Shown: piece by piece, positions 9,901 to 20,722 of the stretch
How positions within the stretch are numbered: position 1 is the stretch's first letter
Layout of the letters: every line of letters starts with the position of its first letter
Assembly: GCA_003222895.1 (NCBI GenBank)
Contig: QHXI01000074.1
Coordinates: 3,429-44,739, forward strand
DNA from: Acidobacteriota bacterium
Lineage (GTDB): Bacteria > Acidobacteriota > Blastocatellia > Pyrinomonadales > Pyrinomonadaceae
Length of the DNA stretch: 41,311 bases
Direction: 5' to 3'
Translations under genes and position numbers: made by a program
Notes under the pieces: generated by a model
Database searches by the model: none
Told to the model about the DNA's origin: nothing
The model's input: the letters and a program-made list of their open reading frames with translations, nothing else

Positions 9901-10737
9901 TCATTCACACAGCCAGGGCTTGTGGATACAAGGATCGAAAGCCGGCTGACAAGTACAATTGTTGTCGTTCCAGGTGCCGCCGTCGTCGATGCAGCTTTGC
10001 CTTTCGGTCTGATTACAGGTCGTGGGATTCAGGGCTGCTCGTAACTGGTTTAGCGAGTTTCCATATTGCGCGATCAAACCAGTGCTGATTTCATCGCTCT
10101 GATCTTCCAGAGACTCAATTACCGGTGTGAATGTGTTTTGGGAATTGACCAGCAGCGCGCCCGCTGGACCGTAATCAAGTCCGCCGATATTTGTCGCCGG
10201 ATCGAAATTCACAAACAACAGATATCGTTGCCCAATGACCATGCCTGAGAAGTCAGGCAACAATTCTTCTACGGCAACGTCGTCAATCACGGCCGCGCCG
10301 CCGGAAAGTGCTACCACCACCTGACCCGCATTAACGGGTTGAAGATCTGACGGCACCACCGGCGTGGTGCAGTTCTCGCACGGTTCGTACGCGCGTTGCA
10401 CCAGGGTCTCGACTGTATTGAACTTGTACCAGGTCGTAATTTCGCCGGTCGCATCGTCCCAAGAAGTCGAGACAGCGGCCAACTGTCCAACTATCAGCGA
10501 ACTGGTCGCGAGGGCTTCGCTAATGTCATTTGGAGCAGGGTAATTAAGCTCAACCACGACGGACATACTAGTGTCGCCTCGAGAACGGGCCTGCTGCACC
10601 TGGGCCCGAATGGAGCCTTCTGGATATGATGACTGCTGCGCTTTAGATTGCGGGAGAAACAAACGGCCGACGAACATTCCTGCGGTGACAAGAACGAGTA
10701 TTAAGGCAATAACGATGAATGTTGTTCTAGGCTTCAT
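9901..10737 (-). CDS. Membrane-anchored exported protein with Cys-rich tail, hypothetical (module partner B)
   Basis: This 278-residue protein is the first gene of the three-gene module. It begins MKPRTTFIVIALILVLVTAG, a signal anchor. The extracytoplasmic part has strands LIVGQLAAV, ITTWYKFNTVETL, AGQVVVALSGG, GMVIGQRYLLFVNF and GPAGALLVNS, in the same order as in the protein encoded at 8225-8962. The last 40 residues hold six cysteines (TTCNQTERQSC, then CTCQPAFDPC, then CE) and resemble small Cys-rich modules with a GGTWN core seen at the ends of other secreted proteins. A CxxC pair lies near residue 125 (CENC). The near-consensus promoter at 10773-10801 drives it. Function unknown; the context suggests a partner, regulator or substrate of the metalloprotease. 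Confidence 0.7.
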   Translation of the reverse strand: MKPRTTFIVIALILVLVTAGMFVGRLFLPQSKAQQSSYPEGSIRAQVQQARSRGDTSMSVVVELNYPAPNDISEALATSSLIVGQLAAVSTSWDDATGEITTWYKFNTVETLVQRAYEPCENCTTPVVPSDLQPVNAGQVVVALSGGAAVIDDVAVEELLPDFSGMVIGQRYLLFVNFDPATNIGGLDYGPAGALLVNSQNTFTPVIESLEDQSDEISTGLIAQYGNSLNQLRAALNPTTCNQTERQSCIDDGGTWNDNNCTCQPAFDPCIHKPWLCE

Positions 10738-10772
10738 AGATGCAAGCCCTGAAAAAACCTGAAGATGCTGCG

Positions 10773-10801
10773 ATTCTATGAGACAGCGCTAAACGTGTCA
10801 A
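10773..10801 (-). promoter_or_regulatory. Near-consensus sigma70 promoter of the metalloprotease module
   Basis: On the minus strand TTGACA (10801-10796), a 17-base spacer and TAGAAT (10778-10773) match the housekeeping sigma consensus at eleven of twelve positions. Transcription would start about 30 bases before the ATG at 10737. It is the strongest promoter match in the window, so this accessory module is probably well expressed. Confidence 0.78.
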
Positions 10802-11226
10802 CGAATCTCTTTGGTTTTGCGACAATTTTATCGCGCCCGATTTCGAAACAAGTGGAACATTTCAGCAAGCGATAACAGTAAGATGATTTTTGAGGCAGAA
10901 ACGGCGTTTGCCTCAGAAAGAAGCCCAAATCGGTATTTATGAGGCAAAACCTTGGGTTATTGGGTTACATAATATGTATTATCAGACGCGCGCCAGGTGG
11001 GTCGATTGGAAGGGCTCAGAGGATCTAATCGGCGGCACGTTTACTCTCCTGCTGGCTGGGGTGATCGATGGAAGTCGTTGCCGAAGGATTTGGATTCAAG
11101 TTGCGAGTTGATCATCTCGGCAGGGATCTTGACCGGCGAACTTTTCGAAGCCAGGTTGCGTAGCATCAGCGCGTTGACCGCTGCGTGAGACGGAATCTAA
11201 GGGCTTGTCTTAGGACGTCGGCGCGT
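10802..11226. other. Intergenic region, no supported gene
   Basis: Short open frames here have no recognisable product, weak start sites and unusual composition. A seven-base inverted repeat, TGAGGCA (10891-10897) and TGCCTCA (10909-10915), is followed at 10940 by a third copy of TGAGGCA. The 15-base sequence also present at 7926 lies at 10952-10966. GTTTACTCTCCT occurs twice, near 11039 and 11238. The region looks like non-coding or decayed DNA. Confidence 0.4.
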
Positions 11227-11256
11227 TTGACTCCGGTCGGTTTACTCTCCTACAGT
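11227..11256 (+). promoter_or_regulatory. Possible promoter of the 11287 gene
   Basis: TTGACT (11227-11232), an 18-base spacer and TACAGT (11251-11256) make a plausible sigma70-type promoter about 30 bases before the ATG at 11287. Confidence 0.4.
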
Positions 11257-11286
11257 CTCTGATTCCGAAAGCGTTACTTATTCCGA

Positions 11287-11829
11287 ATGGCAATCAAGAT
11301 TGAAAATCAATATACGGGCAAGCTGCCAGGAAAGACCTTAGCGAACATCGAAAGCGCGTTGGACAGCGTTCCGCGTGAACATCTTCGCGGCGTTGAGCGG
11401 TTGCGTTTGGTTGACGTGATTACTGAGCCGCGCGCGCGCATGGCGGCGAAAGGCACGGACCTGCCGGGGCTCTATCATCCACGACAAGGCAATCAGGGGG
11501 CCTGGTTCGAAGTCGCGGTGACTCCCTTGATGCAGGCTAACAAGCCCTTTCATAAACGAATAATTCCGCGGCTTTCATTCAAAGGCAACCTGGTCGCGGT
11601 GATCTTTTCACTGGTGGGCCAGCACTATTACTTAACGCTGCGCCATTCGGTTAAGCGCGGCGCGATCGAGCAGAACGTGCGCGCGTACGTCGAAAAGGAG
11701 TTGAAGGCCTGGAACGAGAATCAGCACAAGATCCGAGCGAAGCTGTTTAAGCCAATCCAACCGACGCTCGAGCGCTGGAGCAGGTCTCTGGCAAAGAAAG
11801 CTGCTGCGGAAAAGAAGAAAAGAGGTTAA
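11287..11829 (+). CDS. Hypothetical protein, possible inactive zincin-like fold
   Basis: This 180-residue soluble protein is not one I recognise. It starts MAIKIENQYTGKLPGKTL, has no signal peptide or membrane segment, and ends in a basic helix with AKKAAAEKKKRG. The middle (LVAVIFSLVGQHYYLTLRH) followed by an alpha-helical YVEKELKAWNE stretch resembles the active-site helix region of small zincin-like proteins, in which an HExxH motif would occupy the SLVGQH position. If so, catalytic residues are missing. This is a weak visual analogy. No clear Shine-Dalgarno sequence precedes the ATG. It converges with parB, and a double palindrome fills the gap. Confidence 0.55.
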   Translation: MAIKIENQYTGKLPGKTLANIESALDSVPREHLRGVERLRLVDVITEPRARMAAKGTDLPGLYHPRQGNQGAWFEVAVTPLMQANKPFHKRIIPRLSFKGNLVAVIFSLVGQHYYLTLRHSVKRGAIEQNVRAYVEKELKAWNENQHKIRAKLFKPIQPTLERWSRSLAKKAAAEKKKRG

Positions 11830-11853
11830 GCGAGACCCAAACCCTTCTGATTT

Positions 11854-11925
11854 CGTTTAGAGGCGGGCTAGTGCCCGCCAAATTGTTTAGTGAGAAAAGG
11901 GCGGGTGCTGGCCCGCCTCTAAACG
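11854..11925. repeat. REPIN-like double palindrome between convergent genes
   Basis: Two 26-base arms (11854-11879 and 11900-11925) are inverted copies of each other, 23 of 26 identical, separated by 20 bases. Each arm also folds alone: GGCGGGC-TAGT-GCCCGCC in the left arm (seven perfect pairs), and GGCGGG / CCCGCC plus a G-T wobble in the right. This is the architecture of paired REP sequences. Its place between the 3' ends of two convergent genes would also let it act as a bidirectional transcript end, though no T-run follows. Confidence 0.75.
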
Positions 11926-11945
11926 CGTAATGAAATGGGATTGAC

Positions 11946-12773
11946 TCAGATCGCTTCGTCGATGTTTTGCGCGGCGGCGTTGAGAGCTTCGAATAATTCT
12001 TCGGCCGAGATGTTGGCTTTCTTAAATTTCACCTCAACCTTGAATTCCCTGCCCGGAGCTTCATAACGGAATACGTATGGTTCAGATGCGCCGGTCGGAT
12101 CGATGTAGGCCTTGCGCGCCCTGCGTGCGCCGTCGCGAGTCAAACCTTCAGCAGCGATCTGCTCCGCCATCGAGCGCATCGACTCGTCGTCAGGCTGCCG
12201 AACGATTTGCAGCAGCAGAGACTTTGAAGTGATTTCACAGGCGCGACAGATTTCACGGATCGAATCAGGAATTGCGGCGATAGACAGAGCTTCAGTTACA
12301 GTACTGCGGCTCTTACCGACCTTGCGCGCGACTTCTTCGTGCGTGTAACCGAATCTCTCGCACAACGCGCGCAGGCCATCGGCCTCTTCCCAGGGAGTTA
12401 GGTCCTTGCGCTGCATGTTTTCGATGAGCGCGATCTCTGCAACTTCCGCGTCATCGACATCCATCTCAATGCAAGGCACTTCTTCCAGGCCGGCGGATTG
12501 GGCTGAGCGCCAACGACGCTCGCCGGCGATAATCATCCAGCGGCCCGACAACGTCGGCTTGACGAGCAAAGGCTCGAGCACGCCCTTCTCTTTGATCGAA
12601 GCTGTAAGATCGGTTAGATCGCCAATCTCAGTGCGCGGCTGATCCGGATTCGGATCGAGTTTATCGATCGGCAGCAATCGTCCGACGTGGGTAGTTTTCG
12701 TTTGCGTCAACTCTTCGACGTAGTGCGCGTCGTGACGCATGCTCAAGCCCGCGGGCAAACCTCTTCTAGACAC
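11946..12773 (-). CDS. parB: Chromosome-partitioning protein ParB
   Basis: ParB binds parS sites near the origin and spreads as a CTP-dependent clamp, working with ParA to segregate chromosomes. The 275-residue protein has the N-terminal ParB/Spo0J domain with IDKLDPNPDQPR, the arginine-rich CTP-binding motif GERRWRSA (84-91) and ENMQRKDLTP (118-127). A helix-turn-helix follows (GYTHEEVARKVGKSRSTVTE). A C-terminal domain covers about residues 225-275. The start is GTG at 12773 inside the end of parA, giving an eight-base overlap, with GAGG about ten bases upstream. The C-terminal part is somewhat divergent from classical chromosomal ParB. No perfect parS site was found in the window. Confidence 0.93.
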   Translation of the reverse strand: MSRRGLPAGLSMRHDAHYVEELTQTKTTHVGRLLPIDKLDPNPDQPRTEIGDLTDLTASIKEKGVLEPLLVKPTLSGRWMIIAGERRWRSAQSAGLEEVPCIEMDVDDAEVAEIALIENMQRKDLTPWEEADGLRALCERFGYTHEEVARKVGKSRSTVTEALSIAAIPDSIREICRACEITSKSLLLQIVRQPDDESMRSMAEQIAAEGLTRDGARRARKAYIDPTGASEPYVFRYEAPGREFKVEVKFKKANISAEELFEALNAAAQNIDEAI

Positions 12774-13521
12774 GGCTCAATACCTCGTTGCAAAGTTTTT
12801 CGTACTCGATGGCGCCTGATGATTGGGGCGCGAACGTGAAAATTGATTCCTTGTATGCCGGCGATTCTTCGAGGCGCACGCTCTTGGTAATCACAGTGTC
12901 GAAGAGTCGACTCCCAAATACCCGGCGAATCTGTTCAAAGACTTCCTTGCCCAAAGTCGTACGCTTGTCGTGCAGCGTCACCAGCACGCCGAGCATTTCA
13001 AGTTTGGGGTTCGGCCGCGCTTTAACCTTCTCGATGGTCTCAAGCAAATCATCCGTTCCTTCGAGCGCAAAGTAGGATGACTGAATCGGAATCAGCACAT
13101 GGGTTGACGCTACCAGAGCGTTCACTGTGATCAGTCCCAGTGTCGGCGGCGTATCGATGATGATCGTTTTATAAGTCTTCCGGAGCGGCTCCATCCGATC
13201 TTTCAAACGAAACGGAGCGTCGAAATCGCCAACTAGTTTCGACTCGAGTTTTGCGAGGCTAATCCTCGCGGGCACGATGTCGAGATTTTCGATCGGCGTT
13301 TTGTAAACCGGAAGTTCTTCACTTCCCTGCCCATCCATCATTAGCTCGTAGACAGATCGCTCGATGCCCAGCGGGTCCAGAAACGAAATCGAACTATTGG
13401 CTTGAGGATCGAGATCGAGGAGAAGCGTCTTTGACCCGCGTCGAGCGAATGCGGCTGCGAGGTTGATGGCGGTGGTCGTTTTGCCAACCCCACCCTTTTG
13501 GTTGGTGATTGCTATTATCAA
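12766..13521 (-). CDS. parA: Chromosome-partitioning ATPase ParA
   Basis: ParA is the Walker-type ATPase that moves or positions ParB-bound origins. The 251-residue protein shows the deviant Walker A box KGGVGKTT (residues 9-16) with the signature lysine, a Walker A' LLLDLDPQAN, and the Walker B-like IIIDTPPTLG. There is no N-terminal DNA-binding extension, so it is the short, chromosomal (Soj-like) type. The start is a TTG at 13521, which yields exactly MIIAITNQKGG, the expected N-terminus; no strong ribosome-binding site is visible. It lies 34 bases after bfn and overlaps parB. The order miaB-bfn-parA-parB suggests a single minus-strand operon. Confidence 0.95.
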   Translation of the reverse strand: MIIAITNQKGGVGKTTTAINLAAAFARRGSKTLLLDLDPQANSSISFLDPLGIERSVYELMMDGQGSEELPVYKTPIENLDIVPARISLAKLESKLVGDFDAPFRLKDRMEPLRKTYKTIIIDTPPTLGLITVNALVASTHVLIPIQSSYFALEGTDDLLETIEKVKARPNPKLEMLGVLVTLHDKRTTLGKEVFEQIRRVFGSRLFDTVITKSVRLEESPAYKESIFTFAPQSSGAIEYEKLCNEVLSRV

Positions 13522-13555
13522 GTTTTCGAAAAGTAGGTCTGGAGCAAGGCCTTAA

Positions 13556-14047
13556 TCACATCGGCAAATCACTCGCGTCGCCGATTACGTCGGGCCATTC
13601 TTCTTCGCCAACCTCGTGCTCACTCGAGCCGTCTTCGTCGCTGGCAATCGAGTTTTTGGAAGCCTGAATAACTTCGCTGTCAACGAAAATTGGACAATCA
13701 ACTCGCAGCGCCAGCGCAATCGCGTCGGACGGCCGTGAATCCAGACGCATCGACTCGCCATCTTCGCCGGACATCTCAATGACCGCATAAAACGTGTTGT
13801 CGCGCAGTGAAGTTACCACGACTCGATCAACTGTCAATCCTAATTCCACGATCAAATTGCGTAACAAGTCATGCGTCATCGGCCGCGGCGGCGCAATTTT
13901 TTCGATCTCGAGCGCGATCGCATTTGCTTCGTACGCGCCCACCCAGATCGGAAGCATGGTTTCGCTGTTTACATCTTTGAGAATGATGATGGGTGTGCCG
14001 CTATTCGGGTCCATCATCAAAGCGCGAATCTTAACTTCGATCTCCAT
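13556..14047 (-). CDS. Bifunctional nuclease family protein (DUF151)
   Basis: This 163-residue protein belongs to the BFN/DUF151 family, founded on a plant protein with DNase and RNase activity. The domain fills residues 1-130: MEIEVKIRALMMDP, then IIILKDVNSETMLPIWVG, then ANAIALEIEKI, then RPMTHDLL, then RLDSRPSDAIALALR. The C-terminal 30 residues are acidic and variable. The ATG at 14047 is preferred over one two codons upstream because AGGA then lies at a workable distance and the protein begins as its relatives do. It sits between miaB (31 bases upstream) and parA. Nuclease activity in bacteria is largely unproven, and the link with partition genes is unexplained. Confidence 0.88.
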   Translation of the reverse strand: MEIEVKIRALMMDPNSGTPIIILKDVNSETMLPIWVGAYEANAIALEIEKIAPPRPMTHDLLRNLIVELGLTVDRVVVTSLRDNTFYAVIEMSGEDGESMRLDSRPSDAIALALRVDCPIFVDSEVIQASKNSIASDEDGSSEHEVGEEEWPDVIGDASDLPM

Positions 14048-14078
14048 GTTCATATCCTATTGTACACAAAACGGAAAA

Positions 14079-15419
14079 CTAAGGGGCGCTGATTATTTCT
14101 CCGTAGAGACTGTTTTGTTTGGCCGCCGTGACGCGAACTCTTTTCACATCGCCGAGCATCGAGGAATCGCCGGGAAAATTTACCACCTTGTGGCAAGTCG
14201 AATGACCCGTCATGTCACTCTCCGATTTTGAACTCGGGCGCTCTACCAGAACGTTAAGCACGCGATCGATATACCTCTCATACATCGTTCTCTGAAACCG
14301 TCGTTGTGCCTCTTCGAGTTCAGCAAAGCGAGCCGACTTCTCTTCCCGGCTTACATCATCGTTCAGTTTCGCCGCTGGAGTTCCGTGACGTTCCGAATAT
14401 TTGAAGATGTAAAGTCCGTCGTACCCAACTTGCTCAACCAGTTTCACCGTCTCTCGAAAATCTTCCATCGTCTCGCCCGGGAACCCGACAATAATATCAC
14501 TGGTTATCGACATTGGACGCGCCGCATTTTTCACCGCCTCAATCCGCTGTAAGTAGTCGCTCACCGTGTGGCCGCGGCGCATTGCGCGCAAAATTCGATC
14601 GCTGCCTGACTGTACAGGCAAATGAATCCACTCGCAAAGACTTTCGTGTTCGTCAATCGCGGCGACAATGTCCGGATTAAAGTCGCGCGGAAACGAAGTC
14701 GTAAACTTGATCCGCTCCATTCCCGTAGTTGCGACGGCGCGCAGTAGACGGCAGAAAGGCGTCGCGCCTTTGAAGCCTTCCAACCCAGCTTCGGTTTTGG
14801 GTCGATAGCTGTTTACGTTTTGACCAATCAGGTGGATTTCCTTGTACCCCTGATGACACAGTTCGTGGATTTCGGCGATGATATCGGCAGCAGTTCGGCT
14901 CGATTCGCGGCCTCGCGAGAACGGCACAATGCAATAGGTGCAAAACTTGTTGCAGCCCTCGATGATGGGAACAAACGCGACGTACTTTGACGTTCGCGCC
15001 GTCGCCGGCACGTCCCAAACTTCTCCGTCAGCGCGCTCGTCCAGATCGAGCACCCGACGCTCGCCCTCCAGAGCGCGCGAAATTAATTGTGGTAAGCGAT
15101 CCGTCGCGCGAGTGCCGGCGACGATGTTAACTATCGGACTCGCATCGAAAATCGATTCGCCTTCCAGTTGCGCGACGCAACCCATTACGCCAACGACCGG
15201 CTCGCTGCCGATGCGTTGGCGTCGAACTTCGCCAATGCGCGTGAACACTTTGTGGGCCGCGCGCTCGCGAACTGAGCAAGTATTGAAAATGATTACGTCA
15301 GCGTTTTCGGGCGAACCGGAAAGATCGAATCCCGCGGCGCGCAAGCGCACGTCAGCACGCTCGCTGTCCGCGACATTCATCTGACATCCGAATGTTTCCA
15401 GGTAAACGGTGGCGCGCAT
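14079..15419 (-). CDS. miaB: tRNA-2-methylthio-N6-dimethylallyladenosine synthase
   Basis: MiaB is a radical-SAM methylthiotransferase that converts i6A37 to ms2i6A37 in tRNAs reading UNN codons. The 446-residue protein has the N-terminal UPF0004 domain with three cluster-binding cysteines (Cys12, Cys48, Cys81). The radical-SAM motif is CNKFCTYC (Cys156, Cys160, Cys163). A C-terminal TRAM domain covers about residues 375-440. The EGCNKFCTYCIVPFSRGRE stretch is MiaB-like. The motif YLETFGCQMN at residues 6-15 is diagnostic for the MiaB/RimO class. CGAGGA precedes the ATG. It diverges from ssb and is the first gene of the group leading into bfn and parAB. Confidence 0.96.
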   Translation of the reverse strand: MRATVYLETFGCQMNVADSERADVRLRAAGFDLSGSPENADVIIFNTCSVRERAAHKVFTRIGEVRRQRIGSEPVVGVMGCVAQLEGESIFDASPIVNIVAGTRATDRLPQLISRALEGERRVLDLDERADGEVWDVPATARTSKYVAFVPIIEGCNKFCTYCIVPFSRGRESSRTAADIIAEIHELCHQGYKEIHLIGQNVNSYRPKTEAGLEGFKGATPFCRLLRAVATTGMERIKFTTSFPRDFNPDIVAAIDEHESLCEWIHLPVQSGSDRILRAMRRGHTVSDYLQRIEAVKNAARPMSITSDIIVGFPGETMEDFRETVKLVEQVGYDGLYIFKYSERHGTPAAKLNDDVSREEKSARFAELEEAQRRFQRTMYERYIDRVLNVLVERPSSKSESDMTGHSTCHKVVNFPGDSSMLGDVKRVRVTAAKQNSLYGEIISAP

Positions 15420-15494
15420 TGTCCTCGACGTAACGGCACGAGTCTAGCAGATTTCATCAAGTCGTTTCTAACCCAAGGTCTAAAGTGCAAACGC

Positions 15495-15523
15495 TTGACG
15501 CACCGGACGTGGACGGTTAGTAT
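15495..15523 (+). promoter_or_regulatory. Promoter of ssb
   Basis: TTGACG (15495-15500), a 17-base spacer and TAGTAT (15518-15523) form a good sigma70-type promoter. It lies about 60 bases before the ssb ATG, in the divergent gap shared with miaB. Confidence 0.65.
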
Positions 15524-15584
15524 CGCGCCTCGTTAGAAAATCGTAAATCTCCCGTCAACGGAGAAAGACAAACCGGAGAGCATC

Positions 15585-16019
15585 ATGTCTTTCAATAAAA
15601 TTATTTTGGTCGGCAATCTCGGCCGCGATCCTGAATTGCGCTACACGCCGCAGGGCACACCCGTTTGCAGCTTCAGTCTCGCCACGAATGAACGTCGCAA
15701 GGATCGCACCACCGGCGAGAATAACGACATCACCACGTGGTTTCGCGTCACACTTTGGGGACGACAAGCGGAGACTGCTTCACAGTACTTGCAGCGTGGT
15801 CGGCCCGTCTATATCGAAGGTCGTTTGCGAATGGAGGAGTACACCGATCGCGACGGCAATAAGCGGCATTCACTCGAAGTGAATGCAACCGACATGCAGT
15901 TTATCGGCGGCGGCGCGCGAGGTGAAGATGCGGGCGCGCCGGCATCGAGAGCGGCTGCGGCTCCGTCCAATTCAGGACCTGAGCCAACTGATCTTGCTGA
16001 TGACGATGTTCCGTTTTAG
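15585..16019 (+). CDS. ssb: Single-stranded DNA-binding protein
   Basis: SSB coats single-stranded DNA in replication, repair and recombination and recruits partners through its acidic tip. The 144-residue protein has an OB fold at residues 1-108 (SFNKIILVGNLGRDPELRYT, then WFRVTLWGRQAE, then GRLRMEEYTDRDG). A short Ala/Pro-rich linker follows, and it ends in DLADDDVPF, the conserved acidic tail that binds partner proteins. GGAG lies eight bases before the ATG. The gene is monocistronic and converges with accA, with 12 bases between the stops. There is no sign of a second ssb or of a phage origin. Confidence 0.97.
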   Translation: MSFNKIILVGNLGRDPELRYTPQGTPVCSFSLATNERRKDRTTGENNDITTWFRVTLWGRQAETASQYLQRGRPVYIEGRLRMEEYTDRDGNKRHSLEVNATDMQFIGGGARGEDAGAPASRAAAAPSNSGPEPTDLADDDVPF

Positions 16020-16031
16020 TTTGCGGGCCAG

Positions 16032-16868
16032 TTAGGGATTGGTCGATTCGCGAGTTCCCCACTTCCCCATTTGCCGCAACTTCTGATAGCGCCGAGTCAG
16101 ACGCTCTTCGACACTGTGTGTGGAGGACTCGGCTAGTCGCTCGCACAAAGCTACATCAAGCAAGCGCGCAGCTTCATCATGAGAGTTCTGCGCGCCGCCC
16201 TTCGGCTCGTCGATAACCTGATCGACGATCCCTTCGCTTTTCAAATCCTTCGCGGTGAGACGCAGCTCTTCAGCGGCGCGCGCGGCCTGACCGGAATCCT
16301 TCCAAAGAATCGCCGCGCAACCTTCGGGCGAGATTACCGAATAGATCGAATTCTCGAGCATCATCACCTGATCGCCGACGCCGATCGCTAAAGCTCCGCC
16401 GGATCCGCCTTCGCCGATGACGGTGACCAACACCGGAACCGTTAGCTTTGCCATTTCACGCAAGTTGTAAGCAATGGCTTCGGCCTGACCCCGCTCTTCC
16501 GCATCGATGCCCGGATAGGCTCCCGGTGTGTCGATGAACGTGAAGATCGGACGAGCGAACTTCTCAGCGAGTTTCATCGCGCGAATTGCTTTGCGATAGC
16601 CTTCGGGCTTCGGCATGCCAAAATTTCGGAATTGACGCTGCTTTGTGTCGCGGCCCTTCTGATGCCCGACAATCAGCGTCGGCATTCCATGAAAACGCGC
16701 GAAGCCGCAAACAACGGCCGAATCGTCAGAGTAGCGACGATCGCCGTGGATTTCAGTGAAGTCTTCGAAGAGCCGCTCGACAAAATCGAGCGTATAGGGG
16801 CGATCCGGATGCCGTGCCAGTTGCACGCGCTCGAAAGCGGTCTGCGGGTCTTGGGTTTGTTCGGCCAT
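16032..16868 (-). CDS. accA: Acetyl-CoA carboxylase carboxyltransferase subunit alpha
   Basis: AccA and AccD together transfer carboxyl from carboxybiotin to acetyl-CoA, making malonyl-CoA for fatty acid synthesis. The 278-residue protein has the crotonase-like core: [19 protein letters not shown], then [20 protein letters not shown], then [20 protein letters not shown], then [15 protein letters not shown], then [12 protein letters not shown]. The N-terminal 30-residue helix found in the E. coli protein is absent. I place the start at the ATG at 16868, seven bases after the dnaE stop; the frame extends 19 codons further into dnaE with an unconvincing sequence. No strong ribosome-binding site is visible, so coupling to dnaE translation is likely. 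dnaE-accA order is also known from E. coli. Confidence 0.95.
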   Translation of the reverse strand: MAEQTQDPQTAFERVQLARHPDRPYTLDFVERLFEDFTEIHGDRRYSDDSAVVCGFARFHGMPTLIVGHQKGRDTKQRQFRNFGMPKPEGYRKAIRAMKLAEKFARPIFTFIDTPGAYPGIDAEERGQAEAIAYNLREMAKLTVPVLVTVIGEGGSGGALAIGVGDQVMMLENSIYSVISPEGCAAILWKDSGQAARAAEELRLTAKDLKSEGIVDQVIDEPKGGAQNSHDEAARLLDVALCERLAESSTHSVEERLTRRYQKLRQMGKWGTRESTNP

Positions 16869-16875
16869 TCGATTC

Positions 16876-20430
<3,555 letters not shown>

Positions 20431-20484
20431 GATTGGTGACTCGTGAATGAACAGCGCGTGGAATTCCGTGTCTGTTCGGGTGAC

Positions 20485-20512
20485 ACTATATCACGTGGCG
20501 GCGAGCGATCAA
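20485..20512 (-). promoter_or_regulatory. Promoter of dnaE-accA
   Basis: On the minus strand TTGATC (20512-20507), a 16-base spacer and TATAGT (20490-20485) form a strong match. A TG one base before the -10 box makes it an extended -10 promoter. The predicted leader is about 48 bases. Confidence 0.68.
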
Positions 20513-20593
20513 CTTAACCAGATGTTGTCGGAGCTTTATTTGGTAGTTGAACTGCTACGATCCGCATGGAGTACAGAATTGTCGGGAAAATCC

Positions 20594-20677
20594 GTGTCAC
20601 TACCCGGAGCGGTAGCGACCGAATCATCTACTCAAGTTGAGCTTTGATCGGGTCGCTACCGCTCCCCGTACTGACAC
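20594..20677. repeat. REPIN-like inverted repeat between dnaE and guaA
   Basis: Two 27-base arms (20594-20620 and 20651-20677) are inverted copies with 24 of 27 positions identical, separated by 30 bases. The left arm also contains a five-base hairpin, CTACC-CGGAGC-GGTAG. The sequence is unrelated to the elements at 11854 and 25542. It lies in the intergenic gap between the guaA stop and the dnaE promoter. No transposase is nearby. Confidence 0.72.
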
Positions 20678-20722
20678 CCCATCCACCGCTCTTGCACCTG
20701 CCCGCCGCTCACTGCTCATCGC

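Noticed and set aside
10890-11188. Two short overlapping plus-strand ORFs in the gap before 11287
   Set aside because: Neither resembles a protein and both lack start signals. The region contains inverted and direct short repeats instead.
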